Positions 26,856 to 39,399 of a stretch of DNA of 64,000 nucleotides are shown here, piece after piece; the stretch's first letter is position 1; every line of letters starts with the position of its first letter. This DNA comes from Liolophura sinensis. Lineage: Eukaryota > Mollusca > Polyplacophora > Chitonida > Chitonidae. The translations under genes were made by a program, and so were the position numbers. The stretch spans positions 50,000,046 to 50,064,045 of the forward strand of contig NC_088302.1 of assembly GCF_032854445.1 (NCBI RefSeq). Direction: 5' to 3'. The notes beneath the pieces were generated by a model that searched no databases, was not told the DNA's origin, and saw only the letters and a list, made by a program, of their open reading frames with translations.

Positions 26856-28252
26856 GAATTGCATTACTTTTTTTAATATATTATTTTTGACAAATGTTCA
26901 GGCCAAATCCAGTATGTGTAGGAGAGAGTCTATATCAGCAGCTGTAATATGTATCTATGTAAATATGTACTAGTCAGATTAACAACGGAATCCAAATATG
27001 TATGTAATATACATGTAATGTCAATGCCAAATTCCACGGATATTGAGGCATTAGTTAGTAACAATGAACGTGTGTACAGGTCACCGAGGAATGTATACAT
27101 TCCATCCTCAAGTGAAAACATAGACTAAAATTCAGGCAAATATTTGGGGGTGTAGTTCTTGAGATCAACCCAACTCATATAAATAAATGGAATGTGAACT
27201 AGTACAATGTCAAGATTTCATTATTATGCAATTACACACAATCCGTAGGAATAATCACTAATTATCTACCTCGCTATTTGATGTGGCTGTATTACTGTGA
27301 TGTCACTATGATGGACAGAGCCAGGAATGTTTGAAGTCTTGCAATGAGGTCAGAGCTATATTTTCCAGATACAGTGTCTACTAACTCAGCGCCACAAAAC
27401 AAAAGCTCTCAAGACTGAGGTTACATCTGAACCCTATATGTTAATCCCTAACGAAATCTGTTTGGCAGGATGAACATTCATGATATAATGACTCTCTCTG
27501 TCTGTAGGGAGAACACAGACCATAGAAATGTTGGCGTGCATCCTGTCACTACATACACAACACTGTATAACCAACACTTGATTTACACATTCAGTATTCG
27601 CATTTACAAATGCTGCCATGAAGACTGAATACCCGCCATAAGCCGATTTACAGTAGGTATATAGAGACAGGAAGTCATCACTTCTGCATAAAGTGGCAAT
27701 ACAAAACCTGGCAAGTGGTCAAATCAGGAAGGACAATGTTATATCTCTATATCTACAGATCAATAGTGTAGATCAATACTGTTGTGTTGTATTGCCATGT
27801 ACACTGTACAAGGTTTTTGCCATATTTTACAGATGTATTTACCAGCCGAGAGACAAACCAATCAAGTATTATGCTAAGTGAAAGAATCATTTTGAATGAT
27901 GTGGAAAACAGGATGTAAACCCAGTTCTTCGTTTACAATACACAATGTATTACAATTCACATTGCATCAATGGAATAGCAACTTTGCAATAACCATTGCA
28001 TCAGTAAAGTTACACTGTAAACAATGTGTCAGTAGAATAACACTGTGAACATGTTTCATGTAAACATTGTGTTGGGGTAAAATTGTAAATATTTTATCAC
28101 TAGGGTAAATTTTCATCATATCAATGATTTTCATCCATATATCATTATAATTCTAAACATACCATCATTAGAGTAACAATGTAAACAATTCACCATTGAA
28201 CTAACATTGTAAACATTACACCAATAGACTAACAATGTAAATGTTATATCAC
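24714..28252. other. AT-rich DNA, probably intronic or intergenic
   Basis: A minus-strand segment near 27,300-27,380 (DTVSGKYSSDLIARLQTF) has a weak acceptor and donor and could be a further exon; support is slight. Otherwise only the (TA)n tract stands out. Confidence 0.35.
26801..26850. repeat. (TA)n microsatellite
   Basis: About 50 bases of uninterrupted TA dinucleotides. A shorter (TA)n tract lies near 16,122-16,140. Confidence 0.98.
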
Positions 28253-28440
28253 TGGGGTAACCTTGTAAACATAATATAAGATCATTGGGGTAACCTTGTA
28301 AACATAATATAAGATCATTGGGGTAACCTTGTAAACATAATATAAGATCACTGGGGTAACCTTGTAAACATAATATAAGATCACTGGGGTAACCTTCTGA
28401 ACATAATATAAGATCAATGGGGTAACATTGTGAACATTGT
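28253..28440 (+). repeat. 33-bp minisatellite, ~6 copies
   Basis: The unit is GGGGTAACCTTGTAAACATA then ATATAAGATCATT. The sequence from ~27,930 to 28,250 has diverged AACATTGTAAAC-like copies. A related GGGGTAACC triplet repeat (27 bp, three copies) lies at 4,280-4,343. Confidence 0.9.
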
Positions 28441-28454
28441 TTAATCGAGTAAGA

Positions 28455-28783
28455 GTGAGTATTTGGGGTTTAACATCGTAAATAACAATTTTTCATATGA
28501 CGACGAAGGGATCCGTAGGGTGCAGGTAATGTGTCTCCTTGTTGCAGGACGGATTTCCACTGCTTTTACATCTAGTGCTGCCTTACTGAAGGCAAGTAAG
28601 CCGCCCGCCCGAGCCATTATACTGATACGGGTCAACCAGTCATTGCACTTTCCTCTTTGTGCTTCCAAGCGAGGAAGTTACAACTTCATCTTTTAAAGTC
28701 TTAGGTGTGACATGACCCAGGATTGACCCTGCATCTACCGTTCCCGAAGCGGACGCTCTACCAACTGTGCTATCAGATCGGTA
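28455..28783 (-). mobile_element. tRNA-derived SINE (family B), minus orientation
   Basis: On the minus strand the head reads like a tRNA promoter: GCACAGTTGGTAGAGCGTCC (A box), then GGTCAATCCTG (B box). The body includes AAGTTGTAACTTCCTCGCTT in reverse sense and ends in CATATGAAAAATTGTTA. The copy at 56,019-56,340 on the plus strand shares the same order of segments. Confidence 0.8.
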
Positions 28784-29284
28784 AATGGAGTAAGAGCTAA
28801 ACATTATATCAACAGAGGAGAATATGACATAGGTAACACATTCTAACTTGTATCAATAAAGTTAAAACTATGTTTTGTATCAATAAATGCATCATTGATT
28901 GGTGAACTCCAAAACATTGTATAAGTGAGCAACATAGCAAATATTACATCAGTGAAGAAATATTGAAAAAAAAAACAAAAAAAAAACAAACAAAAACAAA
29001 CCAATAACCCTCCTTCAGTATTAGCAGTTATAGGATTATAGATGAACAGTCTAATGTTTCCATTACAAACTGTGATTGTTTTTGCAACCTAAAACTGTAT
29101 CTTCATCCACAAGATAAAAATGAATTTGTTTGTTTAGACTAATAAGAGGACTTCACCAAAAGCCTTATAAATATCACATAGATGTACATTTACTTTGAAG
29201 GGAACTCATGAACCACACTGACCATCACATGACTTGGAAGTGTATATGGTGTAGTGCGGTACAGTAGTGTAATGCTTGGCTCAC

Positions 29285-29380
29285 CTTCTGGGCCATGCCT
29301 GTAGAATTGACCTGATCTCCTGGATTCTTGTCCAGACGCTCATCCCTCACTAGTAGATCAGGGTGACCTTCACAGTACCC
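29285..29380 (-). CDS. Candidate minus-strand exon (unidentified protein)
   Basis: On the minus strand an excellent acceptor (TGGTCTCCCCACCCCAG) and donor AAG/GTGAGC bracket exactly 32 codons: GYCEGHPDLLVRDERLDK then NPGDQVNSTGMAQK. The plus-strand open frame over the same bases lacks splice sites. I could not assign a family. Confidence 0.48.
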
Positions 29381-29774
29381 CTGGGGTGGGGAGACCAGGG
29401 CAAGGGGTCAGGAGATGCAGGATACTTCCACAAGCACCTGACTAAGAATGGTCCTGGTTTTCTGGCATCACACCATTTCTGTCAGAAGAAATCTGGAGAT
29501 CCACTCTGGGAACCATTGATCTCTATTTGCTCAGTAGACTCGCCTACAGTTATACCACAGAGTGTGCATTACAGCCCAGCCATGCAGCCACTGGCTGGAC
29601 CCACCATTGTCAGCCTAATCTATACATGTACATCTTTTACATCCCAGCCAGGCACCAAGCCACTGTCTTTGGCTCAGGATCCCACACACACATGCCTCAA
29701 CCACTGTACAGCCTCCCACATGCCCTCATTCATTAAACATCAGTAATGGTGAGCAATAAGTCTGGCAGATCCAA

Positions 29775-29978
29775 TCACTGCCCTGTGGTCCTCCCACATG
29801 ACTGGCTTCCACTAAGTTTCCTGTCAGACAGGAGGTGTACTGCAGGGAAGCTATCGCAGACAAATCGATCTGGTAAATGGTCCATGATGTATTTGGCTAG
29901 GTTCATCGTGGCATGGCGACCGCCACTGCACATCAGTACTCTGTACACTGTAAAAGGTGAAGCGTCTGCAGCATACAC
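29775..29978 (-). CDS. Candidate minus-strand exon (unidentified protein)
   Basis: After acceptor GTCATTTCATCCACAG the minus strand reads VYAADASPFTVYRVLMCSG, then RHATMNLAKYIMDHLPDRF and VCDSFPAVHLLSDRKL. The translation is strongly protein-like. The exon's 3' end is uncertain: the frame stays open to a TGA at 29,775, and the possible donors within it are weak. It lies ~400 bases upstream (in transcription) of the 29,285-29,380 candidate, so the two probably belong together. Confidence 0.45.
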   Translation of the reverse strand: MYAADASPFTVYRVLMCSGGRHATMNLAKYIMDHLPDRFVCDSFPAVHLLSDRKLSGSQSCGRTTGQ

Positions 29979-31317
29979 CTGTGGATGAAATGACCAATTA
30001 AATACAGAGACACATACATAAGTATAGATCTAACTTCAGCTAACGAATTACCAACATAGCCTATCAGTGCTCTATTATAACAGCCTTATGCATGCACTGT
30101 CAAAATGACCGCGGTATTTATTTATTTTTTCCCCACCCAAAAAACAACAATCAGTTTGTGCTCCATGTGCATTCCATGCATTTTAGTGATCTTTTAGCAA
30201 TCAGCTGATCATGGTACAATTATTTTGTGCTCCATGTCCTCAAAATATTATCAATATGCCTAAGTTGTATCAGAATTATTGATGCGTTGATTTTGTCATC
30301 AGTTTATGATTTTACAATACCATGAGTGATTTTTTATTGTGATTCTTGATGTAAAGTTTGAGTTTTGCTCTTCGTTTTTCAGCTTGACATCTTGATCGCA
30401 TAAACTCTGTACATCTATTTCTAGTTTTCTACTGTGCCTTATTACCTTACTTGGGAGCAAACAACACTTTTTCTGTACTGGTAATTAACTTAAGAATTAA
30501 CTTAAGCTCATAAGCACCTTGGAATTATGTAATTTGTGCAATGCCATTGCCAAGGCTTTAAAACAAAGAGCTGCTAACAAATTGTACAGCAATCAGTGAC
30601 TTGCAAGTCTGAAAATGTCATCATGTATACATTCCAAGGTCCAAACACCGATTACCTTAAACTGCCTGAAATTTTATATGCTGATTACTGACACTTTAAA
30701 GCACATGATATTTAACCCTGAAACAGTTTACATGTGTATGTGAAAATGATTGTATATATTGCACTGAAACACCATAACCAAAAACAAAATCAGGAAATTA
30801 GGGTAAATAATAATCGACGATTATAAAACAATTAAAATACAGGAAAGTATCAATAATGTAATTTACATAAACAACTCACATTCCTGCATTCTCTATAAGC
30901 TTTAATGTGTCTAAATCCATTCTTCCACTTTAATAGCATGATTACTGTGACAGAATTATGATATTTGATATATACATTTATCATATCATATATTTATCAC
31001 ATACACGAAAATGCGTGATTGATAACTCTCTAATCTGTAAAACAGTGCTATTCATCACGTATATTTTTTATCAAAAACATTTTCCCCCTTTTTCCCAGGG
31101 CTGCAAATAACAAATAAATTATAAAGAGGGAATTGACTTTTACCTAAGGCATGCTGTAGGTGATCCAAAAGGGTAACAGTTTGCCTATTTCCAGGCAGGT
31201 GTTTAACACGTACATTTTTCTTCCAGACAGAATGTAACAAAGCCAGATGATACCTGAGCATTAATAAGAAAACATACAAGAGACACAAACAAACTAAAAC
31301 GGTTCTGAATACAAACT
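29979..31317. other. AT-rich non-coding DNA
   Basis: No gene or known repeat seen. A small direct repeat of TTAACTTAAG-type sequence lies near 30,486-30,508. Confidence 0.5.
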
Positions 31318-32310
31318 GTTGTTCTCCATAACAACCATTGATGACGAAATATCTGCACTGATGACAAAATATCTGTTCTCTATAACAACCACTGATGACA
31401 AAATATCTGTTCTCTATAACAACCACTGATGAAGAAATATCTGCACTGATGACAAAATATCTGTTCTCTATAACAACCACTGATGACAAAATATCTGTTC
31501 TCTATAACAACCACTGATGACAAAATATCTGCACTGATGACAAAATATCTGTTCTCTATAACAAACACTGATGACAAAATATCTGCACTGATGACAAAAT
31601 ATCTGTTCTCTATGACAACCACTGATGATGAAATATCTGTTCTCTATGACAACCACTGATGATGAAATATCTGTTCTCAATGACAACCACTGATGATGAA
31701 ATATCTGTTCTTTATGACAACCACTGATGATGAAATATCTGTTCCCTGTGACCAACCAACGATGATGAAATATCTGTTCTCTATGACCAACCACCGATGA
31801 TGAAATATCTGTTCTCAATGACAGCCACTGATGATGAAATATCTGTTCTCAAAACAACCACTGATGATGAAATATCTGTTCTCAAAACAACCACTGATCG
31901 TGAAATATCTGTTCTCTATAACAACCACTGATGACAAAATATCTGCACTGATGACAAAATATCTGTTCTCTATAACAACCACTTATGGTGAAATATCTGT
32001 TCTCAATAACAACCACTGATGATAAAATATCTGTTCTCAATAACAACCACTGGTGATGAAATATCTGTTATCTATGACAACCACTTATGGTGAAATATCT
32101 GTTCTCAATGACAACCACTGATGATGAAATATCTGTTATCTATGACAATCACTGATGATGAAATATCTGTTATCTATGACAACCACTGATGATGAAATAT
32201 CTGTTCTCTATGACAACCACTTATGGTGAAATATCTGTTCTCTATGACAACCACTTATGATGAAATATCTGTTCTCTATGATAACCACTGATGACGAAAT
32301 ATCTGTTACC
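31318..32310 (+). repeat. 34-bp minisatellite, ~29 copies
   Basis: Unit GATGATGAAATATCTGTTCT then CTATGACAACCACT. The left half alternates with a short CACTGATGACAAAATATCTG sub-unit. Open frames on either strand are by-products. Confidence 0.94.
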
Positions 32311-33576
32311 TTGCAGACAGAAAAATGCCAAAACACATTTGGATTTGTCTAGATTTGGAAATGGTTAATAAATTTTTTCCATTACAAGTAGACTTAGACT
32401 TAAATCAAAATTTTAATCATTAACTCTGATATATTCCTTGCCATTATTTAAGCTGAAATTTGTTGTACAATAACTTGCCTACAATTTACATGGTCAAGCA
32501 ATATTTTGACCTTGTCACACCAGAAACAACAATTTTAAAGCGATTTGAAATTTTGACTAAAGTTTAGATCGTTTCGTGATCTCGGGGTCCGATCTATATG
32601 TACATAAAACCATTTCAAGTGACAACTGTTTGAAACATGAGAACCTATCAGCAAAAAAAGGACAGAAAATTGAATTGTGTTGGAGACAATGATGAGTGTT
32701 GTAGTTCATCTGTAAGGTTTATAGCTAGACATAGTAATAAATGTAAAACCCATGTAAGTCCACAAACAGACATGTGATAAAGCATTTAATTTCTTCTCAA
32801 TACTTCCACATTACTCTAGACAGAGGTATTCCATTGAGAGACAACAATGTTGGCATTGTAGCCAGATTAGATCTAATCTTTCCATTCAAACCCTAACCCC
32901 AATCTGTCACTTAACGATGCATGAGGAATGTAGGTTACATACCCCTGCTTGGATAACAGGTGTCAGCTTCAAAGAACATGCCTGACACAGGTAAGTTGAT
33001 ACCTGAAGCTACCAGCATGTACAGTATCAGCAGCTAGCATCTCAGTTTCAAAATATTTCCATGCAACTGAAAATTTCTGAAAAAACAAAAACCTTCAAAA
33101 AGCTTTGTTTTATCAGACACTGTCTGAAAATTAAATTCACAGCAGAAGTCAAAATTAACTACAAAATGTTATTGGCAAATAGAACCACTGGGAATTCGTA
33201 ACAAAATGATGCCATTTGATGTCAACTGGTCCTCCTCGAAATTAACCAATACTTCAGCTAAATGGCAACCATCGTTACACTATACACTATATAGTATGAT
33301 ATCATTTTGAAATAAATGTATAGCCTATAATAATAAAAGCCATATTTGTAGACGATTGCTTGTTGAAGGATTGGTGTCCAGATTTAGCTACTTGTACTAA
33401 GTATAAACATTATACCCTGTTTAACAGTATTTTATCAGGAGGGCCTCTGAGAAACGTAATTATGACTTCAAATCCATCAAAGACAAAAGATTTACTACCG
33501 TAGCCGATCTCTAGAGGGCCGCCTGGTAAAGCTCAGCGGGTGACGTCATAGATGGCCAACCCAAGTCTAGCTGGTC
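32311..33576. other. Non-coding DNA with one copy of a 30-bp direct repeat
   Basis: CTGGGAATTCGTAACAAAAT GATGCCATTT at ~33,188 is echoed at ~33,586 just before the ATG of the decayed element gene. No open frame is supported here. Confidence 0.5.
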
Positions 33577-33619
33577 TATATAACCTGGGAATTCGTAATG
33601 AAACGATGTCATTTTTGAG

Positions 33620-33785
33620 ATGGATCCTAGCTACAGAGAAGCAGATATACAGCCATATCAATCTGAGCCCACAGTGTTCCGATTTTTGACACGGTCATCT
33701 CTGGTGAGACTTCAGATTCTGAGTTTCCAGACATTGAATTTGATCTTTGTCCAGGCATTTCCAAATGCACTGGCAATGTGGACTG
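33620..33785 (+). pseudogene. TATA-led first exon of a decayed element gene (PYQSEP...GNVDW type)
   Basis: A TATATAA box at 33,577-33,583 sits ~40 bases before ATG. The frame reads MDPSYREADIQPYQSEP, then after a one-base frame change reads DTVISGETSDSEFPDIEF and CTGNVDW, stopping at a TG/GTAAGC donor. From memory of such families, a PYxFEP motif followed by GNxxWC is typical of the P2X7-like cysteine-rich proteins abundant in mollusc and cnidarian genomes. Assignment is tentative; the frame change suggests decay. Confidence 0.3.
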
Positions 33786-34489
33786 GTAAGCTATAGCTTT
33801 ATCCTGTGTTACACTGTAGGTCTACATTTCGTGGCATGCAAAAATGCTCCTTCATAAGGATATGAAAGCCTTAAAATGATACTCCTGATGCTGACACTTA
33901 GCATTATTTGATAAGAAATAATCAAACTTAAGAAAAAGCTCTTAAATGGCCCATTTAGGTGAATGAATCATTTAGAATCCAGTAAAATGTGTCACTTGAA
34001 AAATGCTTAATTTTAAGTGAAATTCAGCGTATCAGATTTAATATTTACTATTCTTTCCTTATGTCGGCTTTACACTAAATATCATTCTGTTCCCCGAGTG
34101 GATTTCCTTCAAAAATGTTACTACATAGTATATCATGCCCAGTCATTAATTCTTGATTTACGCAGCCAAGTAACACGATTAGTTTTTGATTTTTCTCAGC
34201 TTTAGTTGTTCTCTGTAGCCAGTCAGAAACCGCTAGCCTTCCCTTAGCTGCCAATTGGGATAGCGTGTATCAAAGCGACATTCACTGGAAGCCATCCTGT
34301 GGTTGTATCTACTTTTCTGTCATTTTACCGGCATACCAAAGATTGATCAAACTAATGACAAATGAACTCCTGCTTTGACACCCACCAAACCCTATCACCA
34401 GAGTTTATATGCATATATTTAAAGCCTAATTTTTCCTCCCTGCTGTTAAAATTTAGCTGTCCGCCAGGATTTCTTATCCCATCTCCTGA

Positions 34490-34669
34490 TAGCCCAGCAA
34501 AGATGTAGCTGTGTTTGGTGGGTATAAAACCCTTCTGTCTTGTGCCGTCAATCCACGCTTTCCTGAGGGCCAAATCATCTGAAAACTTGTAAAAGCTCAA
34601 GTTTTCAGATGAAAACAAACTCCAACGTTCTTTGACAATCTGTTTTTTCAACCGTATGCAGAACGACAA
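34490..34669 (-). pseudogene. Decayed THAP-type zinc-finger domain
   Basis: On the minus strand one frame reads CRSAYG, stop, KNR (a THAP C-x-x-x-G-C-x-N-R start with the second cysteine codon now TGA). A second frame continues SFYKFSDDLALRKAWIDGTR then QKGFIPTKHSYIF, matching the THAP pattern SFHxFPxD-x-x-LRxxW...P-x-x-H-S-x-I. The stop, frame change and loss of the final C-x-x-H-F indicate a remnant. THAP domains occur in P-element-type transposases and domesticated regulators. Confidence 0.5.
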
Positions 34670-34980
34670 AACATTTCAAGGAGAAATTCGATATGCTTGT
34701 GGTCACTTGTGTGGCCTTTTAACAATGAACTAAATGGTGAAGCTCTGACAGCTCGTAAAGGTTAGACTTGTATGACATCATTCGGCGAAGACTACCAAGT
34801 AAAAATGTTTAAATCCAGCCTCATTATCTAGTGATTTTATTGCCATATTACTCAGATTACTGTGCTTTCTCCCAATATTTTTTTACACTCAATTTAACAA
34901 TACAACAGTAGCTAATTATAAATAAATAAGCATTTGAGATATAAAGTTCATTGGTAACTGAATTAAACGTTGATAAATCA

Positions 34981-36520
34981 CTGATCAGTTGGACCAGTTC
35001 TTATCAAACTGTCACAATTCCCATGGTCGTGGATCAGTGGACCAGGCCTGTCACAATTCCCATGGTCTTGGATCAGTGGACAAGGCCTGTCACAATTCTC
35101 ATGGTCTTTGATCAGCAGACCAGGCCTGTTACAATTCCAATGGTATTGGATCAGCGGATCAGGCCTGTCACAATTCCCATGGTCTTGGATCAGCGGACCA
35201 GGCCTGTCACAATTCCCATGGTCTTGGATCAGCAGACCAGGCCTGTCACAATTCCCATGGTCTTGGATCAGTGGACCAGGCCTGTCACAATTCCCATGGT
35301 CTTTGATCAGCAGACCAGGCTTGTCACAATTCCCATGGTTTTGGATCAGCGGACCAGGCCTGTCACAATTCCCATGGTCTTTGATCAGCAGACGAGGCCT
35401 GTCACAATTCCCATGGTCTTGGATCAGCAAACCAGGCCTGTCACAATTCCCATGGTCTTGGATCAGCAAACCAGGCCTGTCACAATTCCCATGTCTTGGA
35501 TCAGCAGACCAGACCTGTCACAATTCCATGGTCTTGGATCAGCAGACCAGGCCTGTCACAATTCCCATGGTCTTGGATCAGCAGATCAGACCTCTCACAA
35601 TTCCCATGGTCTTGGATCAGTGGATCAGGCCTGTCACAATTCCCATGGTCTTTGATCAGCTGACCAGACCTGTCACAATTCCCATGATCTTGGATCAGCA
35701 GACCAGGCCTGACAGAATTCCCATGGTCTTGGATCAGCAGACCAGACCTGTCACAATTCCCATGGTCTTGGATCAGCAGACCAGGCCTGTCATAATTCCC
35801 ATGGTCTTTGATCAGCAGACCAGGCCTGTCACAATTCCCATGGTCTTGGATCAGCAAACCAGGCCCGTCACAATTCCCATGGCCTTGGATCAGCAGACCA
35901 GGACTGTCACAATCCCCATGGTCTTGGATCAGCAGACCAGGCCTATCACAATTCCCATGGTCTTGGATCAGCAGACCAGGTCTGTCACAATTCCCATGGT
36001 CTTGGATCAGCAGACCAGGCATGTCACAATTCCCATGGTCTTGGATCAGCAGACCAGACCTGTCACAATTCCCATGGTCTTGGATCAGCGGACCAGGCCT
36101 GTTACAATTCCAATGGTATTGGATCAGCGGACCAGGCCTGTCACAATTCCCATGGTCTTGGATCAGCAGACCAGGCCTGTCACAACTCCCATGGTCTTGG
36201 ATCAGCAGACCAGGCCTGTCACAATTCCCATGGTCTTGGATCAGCAGACCAGACCTGTCACAATTCCCATGGTCTTGGATCAGTGGATCAGGCCTGTCAC
36301 AATTCCCATGGTCTTGGATCAGCTGACCCGGCATGTCACAATTCCCATAGTCTTGGGTCAGCGGACCAGGCCTGTCACAATTCTCATGGTCTTGGATCAG
36401 CAGACCAGACCTGTCACAATTCCCATGGTCCTTGGATCAGATGACCAGGCCTGTCACAATTCCCATGGTCTTGGATCAGCTGACCAGACCTGTCACAATT
36501 CCATGGTCTTGGATCAGCCA
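34981..36520 (+). repeat. 39-bp minisatellite, ~39 copies
   Basis: Unit CCAGGCCTGTCACAATTCCC then ATGGTCTTGGATCAGCAGA. As 39 is 13 codons, frames stay open on both strands (plus: TRPVTIPMVLDQQ; minus: LLIQDHGNCDRPG). Two one-base slips shift the plus-strand frame mid-array. No start or splice context marks a gene, so coding is not supported. Confidence 0.95.
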
Positions 36521-36899
36521 ACTAGATCAGAGGACGAGGGTTAATTTCAGGACCCGCAGTGATAGTGAACGTCTGGCAATTTTAAGCAACTATATGTAAT
36601 TACCAATCCTTTAATTCTTACCATGTAAGGCATGACTGAACGGCATTTCAGACATTTAAACTGCGACTGGGAATGGTATCATGTCTGGTGTTAATATACT
36701 GCGATTGGATGTGGTGTCATGCCTTGTGTCACACTGTGACTGAGTGTGGTGTAATGTCTGGTGTTCTGTTAATGGCCATTCAGTGAGGCAAACACTGAAC
36801 CAATGAACAGCAGAAGAACACAAACTCAACAAGCAGAGCCACAATACAAAACACAATTTTATAGAAGTTTTCTTCATGCATACTCACCAAATTGAAGGG

Positions 36900-37030
36900 G
36901 ACAGTCCAGCCTAGGTGACATCCTATGTAACACCCTATGTGACACATAGGTGACATCCTGTGTGACACCCTATGTGACACCATAGGTGACATCCTATGTG
37001 ACACCCTATGTAACATCCTATGTGACAACC
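36900..37030 (+). repeat. Short tandem/inverted repeat of CCTATGTGACA
   Basis: Repeated CATCCTATGTGACACC blocks interspersed with their partial inverse (CATAGGTGACAT), giving local hairpin potential. Confidence 0.75.
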
Positions 37031-37054
37031 TTCATCATGTATATCCATGTCCAG

Positions 37055-37133
37055 GCACCAAGATGAGGAAGATGCGGTGTCAGAGGATTGGATTAGCATA
37101 GAGAACGTCAGCAGAGAGAACGTCATTACACTT
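37055..37133 (+). CDS. Candidate plus-strand exon, acidic
   Basis: Acceptor TATATCCATGTCCAG and donor CTT/GTGAGT bracket 79 bases with only one open phase, reading HQDEEDAVSEDWISIENV then SRENVITL. It could be an upstream exon of another transcript. It is not the formin N-terminus, because an in-frame stop precedes the formin ATG. Confidence 0.33.
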
Positions 37134-37314
37134 GTGAGTTCTGTAAAACACAAGGGGACAGATTTTGTGACTGCACTAGAATCTCAGCATAATGTGTTTA
37201 AAAGGGCGTCATACAAATGTCAACTGCTACACGTACATCATCTTGCCAACGTTCCGTAATAATACTTCATTTCACGCTTCCGCACAAGATTTATTTCATT
37301 GGTGTTTTAAACGT

Positions 37315-37518
37315 GGTTGCTGTGAGTTCAAAGCCCAGCTTCATGCTGACTTCCTCTCCAGCTGTACGTGGGAAGGTCTGTTAGCAACCTGCAGATGGTC
37401 GTGGGTTACCCTTAGGCTCTGCCCAGTTTCCTCCCACCATAATGCTGGTCGCTGTCATATAAGTGAAATATTCTTGAGTACAGCGTAAAACACCAATCAA
37501 ATAAACAAATAAACATCA
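37315..37518 (+). mobile_element. SINE (family A), plus orientation
   Basis: One of the longest family-A copies here: TGCTGTGAGTTCAAAGCCCA (B-box-like), CTCTCCAGCTGTACGTGGGA, CCTCCCACCATAATGCTGGT, and the tail AAAACACCAATCAAATAAAC. The A-box half is absent. Confidence 0.82.
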
Positions 37519-39399
37519 TTAAACAATTAAGCCTACATCTTTTAACTTCGTGGCGATCATGCCAAACATATTTCATATTCAAAGTCACCATTGGCAATGA
37601 TCATATTGCCCGTCGGTATTAGCAAAGTGATGTTACCTTTACTTCAATGATGCCCCTTCTTTTTTGCCTGTTCAAATTCTTGTGCCTTTCATAAAAATAT
37701 GACTTAGAGTTTCAGTTTCTTCAAGTTAAATTTTTGTTTCAAATTTTCATTTCCAGTAACCAAATTTTGTGCCTAAGGGTGCTTATGATTATGCGGAAAC
37801 ACTGATGTCGCCAGCTTACGAGGACCAATCACGTTAGAATAACAGCAAATAACATCACATCACTGACTGGGCTAGGATGGTGACACCGGTGTTTTTACTG
37901 TCATAAGCATGCCTTGGTGAGTAATAAATAGGTGACTGAATGAATAAAGTCAATGTGGACAGATTCTATTTTACATGAACATGCAAGATCGCAGACTTTT
38001 TGGCGCCACTTTTTGCATGGGACTCGTGCACATCAGCCTGTATTCATTCAATAACCTGTCAAAATAAAGTCTATCATTTCTGAATCTCACTAAACATATT
38101 TGTGTAGGCAGTCATAACCTGCTATATACATTTATTTAATTTCTTCTCTGATTTTTGTGTAATAAGATACTCAATAATTTTTTTCTTAAACAAAGACAAT
38201 CAAGTTAATGGGTGGTGACAGGAGCTAATGTTTAATTGGAGAGGCTGTAGCTGGCTTAGAAGGCCAATATAGTAAAGTTGACAGGCCCTTAACACAGAAG
38301 CCGTAAAATAAATCGCATTATGTGGATAAATCTGAACACAGGAATACACTGACGGGTACTTATGAGAAATTATTAAAAATAGAACTCAATGTTTAATTTA
38401 ATGGAACTATACCTAACACAAAAGTTATGATACTGAAGGGAAGTTCATTTTGAACAGCTGGAACATCTTTTGAGTTTTGCTGTTGCCTGTACTGCTAGCT
38501 TACTCACTCTTAGTGAATAATAAATTTCGTCTTGTTTTAAATTTAGGTTATGGACATGCGGTGAGTTCGGAAATTGTACAGGTTGACAGAAAGCTCGAAT
38601 GCCTCCTTGAATCTTAAATACACAATACTTTATGATAGTAAACACCTGCTGTGAATGTTGGCTACATGCTCGTTTCTTCACTTTCTGTTTCTGCTTTCTG
38701 GTATATGTCGTTATACGACAAGCCGTTTTGCGACAATCTTTCCATTGATTATTTACCCTAGGTTAAAAAAAATTTCTGGTAGAAAACCAAAATGAAATCC
38801 AATTTACTCTATTTTCCCAAATTATTGTCTTGCAGTCAATATCAGACTCGTACTTAGGCCTATACTATGCATTGTGGTAAAATGTATGTGAAGTTATAAT
38901 ACGATCCGCTATAAATTTAAGGTACGGGTAACACGTGCACAGATGAGACTGATCTTGTGTGAAAGATAACCAGTTGGGCTATTCAAAAATAAGAACAAAC
39001 ATTTAATAAGATTTGGGCTTATCCATTTTGTTTGCAAACAATCTCCTTTATACCGTCTTTGAGTCATAAGACTGGGAAGAGCTCTCTTAATTCATTACGT
39101 ATATATAGGTCTGTATGCAAAAAAAGTCTCCTGAGCTATGGCTAGTACCGGTTCAAAATATTTCTTGCTACAAAATGTCAAATAAAACATCTGTCCCAGT
39201 GCAAATGTAGGCTCTATGAATCTGATGTGATAGCTGTCAGTCACGAACTGATCAGTACATAGATGTAGATCCAGTGTGAATATATCGGGCTGGTGAAAAT
39301 TGACTGCTTGTTAACGAATTTACTGATATATTTTGTATGGTTTTTGACTCATATGTTATATCTGTTACTAATCCAACTATATTTTATGCCTATTTTCCT
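37519..39399. other. AT-rich non-coding DNA
   Basis: No gene supported. A near-palindromic GTCGTTATACGAC lies near 38,707-38,719. Confidence 0.45.

Noticed and set aside
28720-28783. A tRNA gene on the minus strand
   Set aside because: A and B boxes are present but the cloverleaf is incomplete and the sequence continues into a SINE body shared with 56 kb.
31055-32019. ENRYFVIS-repeat proteins
   Set aside because: By-products of the 34-bp minisatellite.
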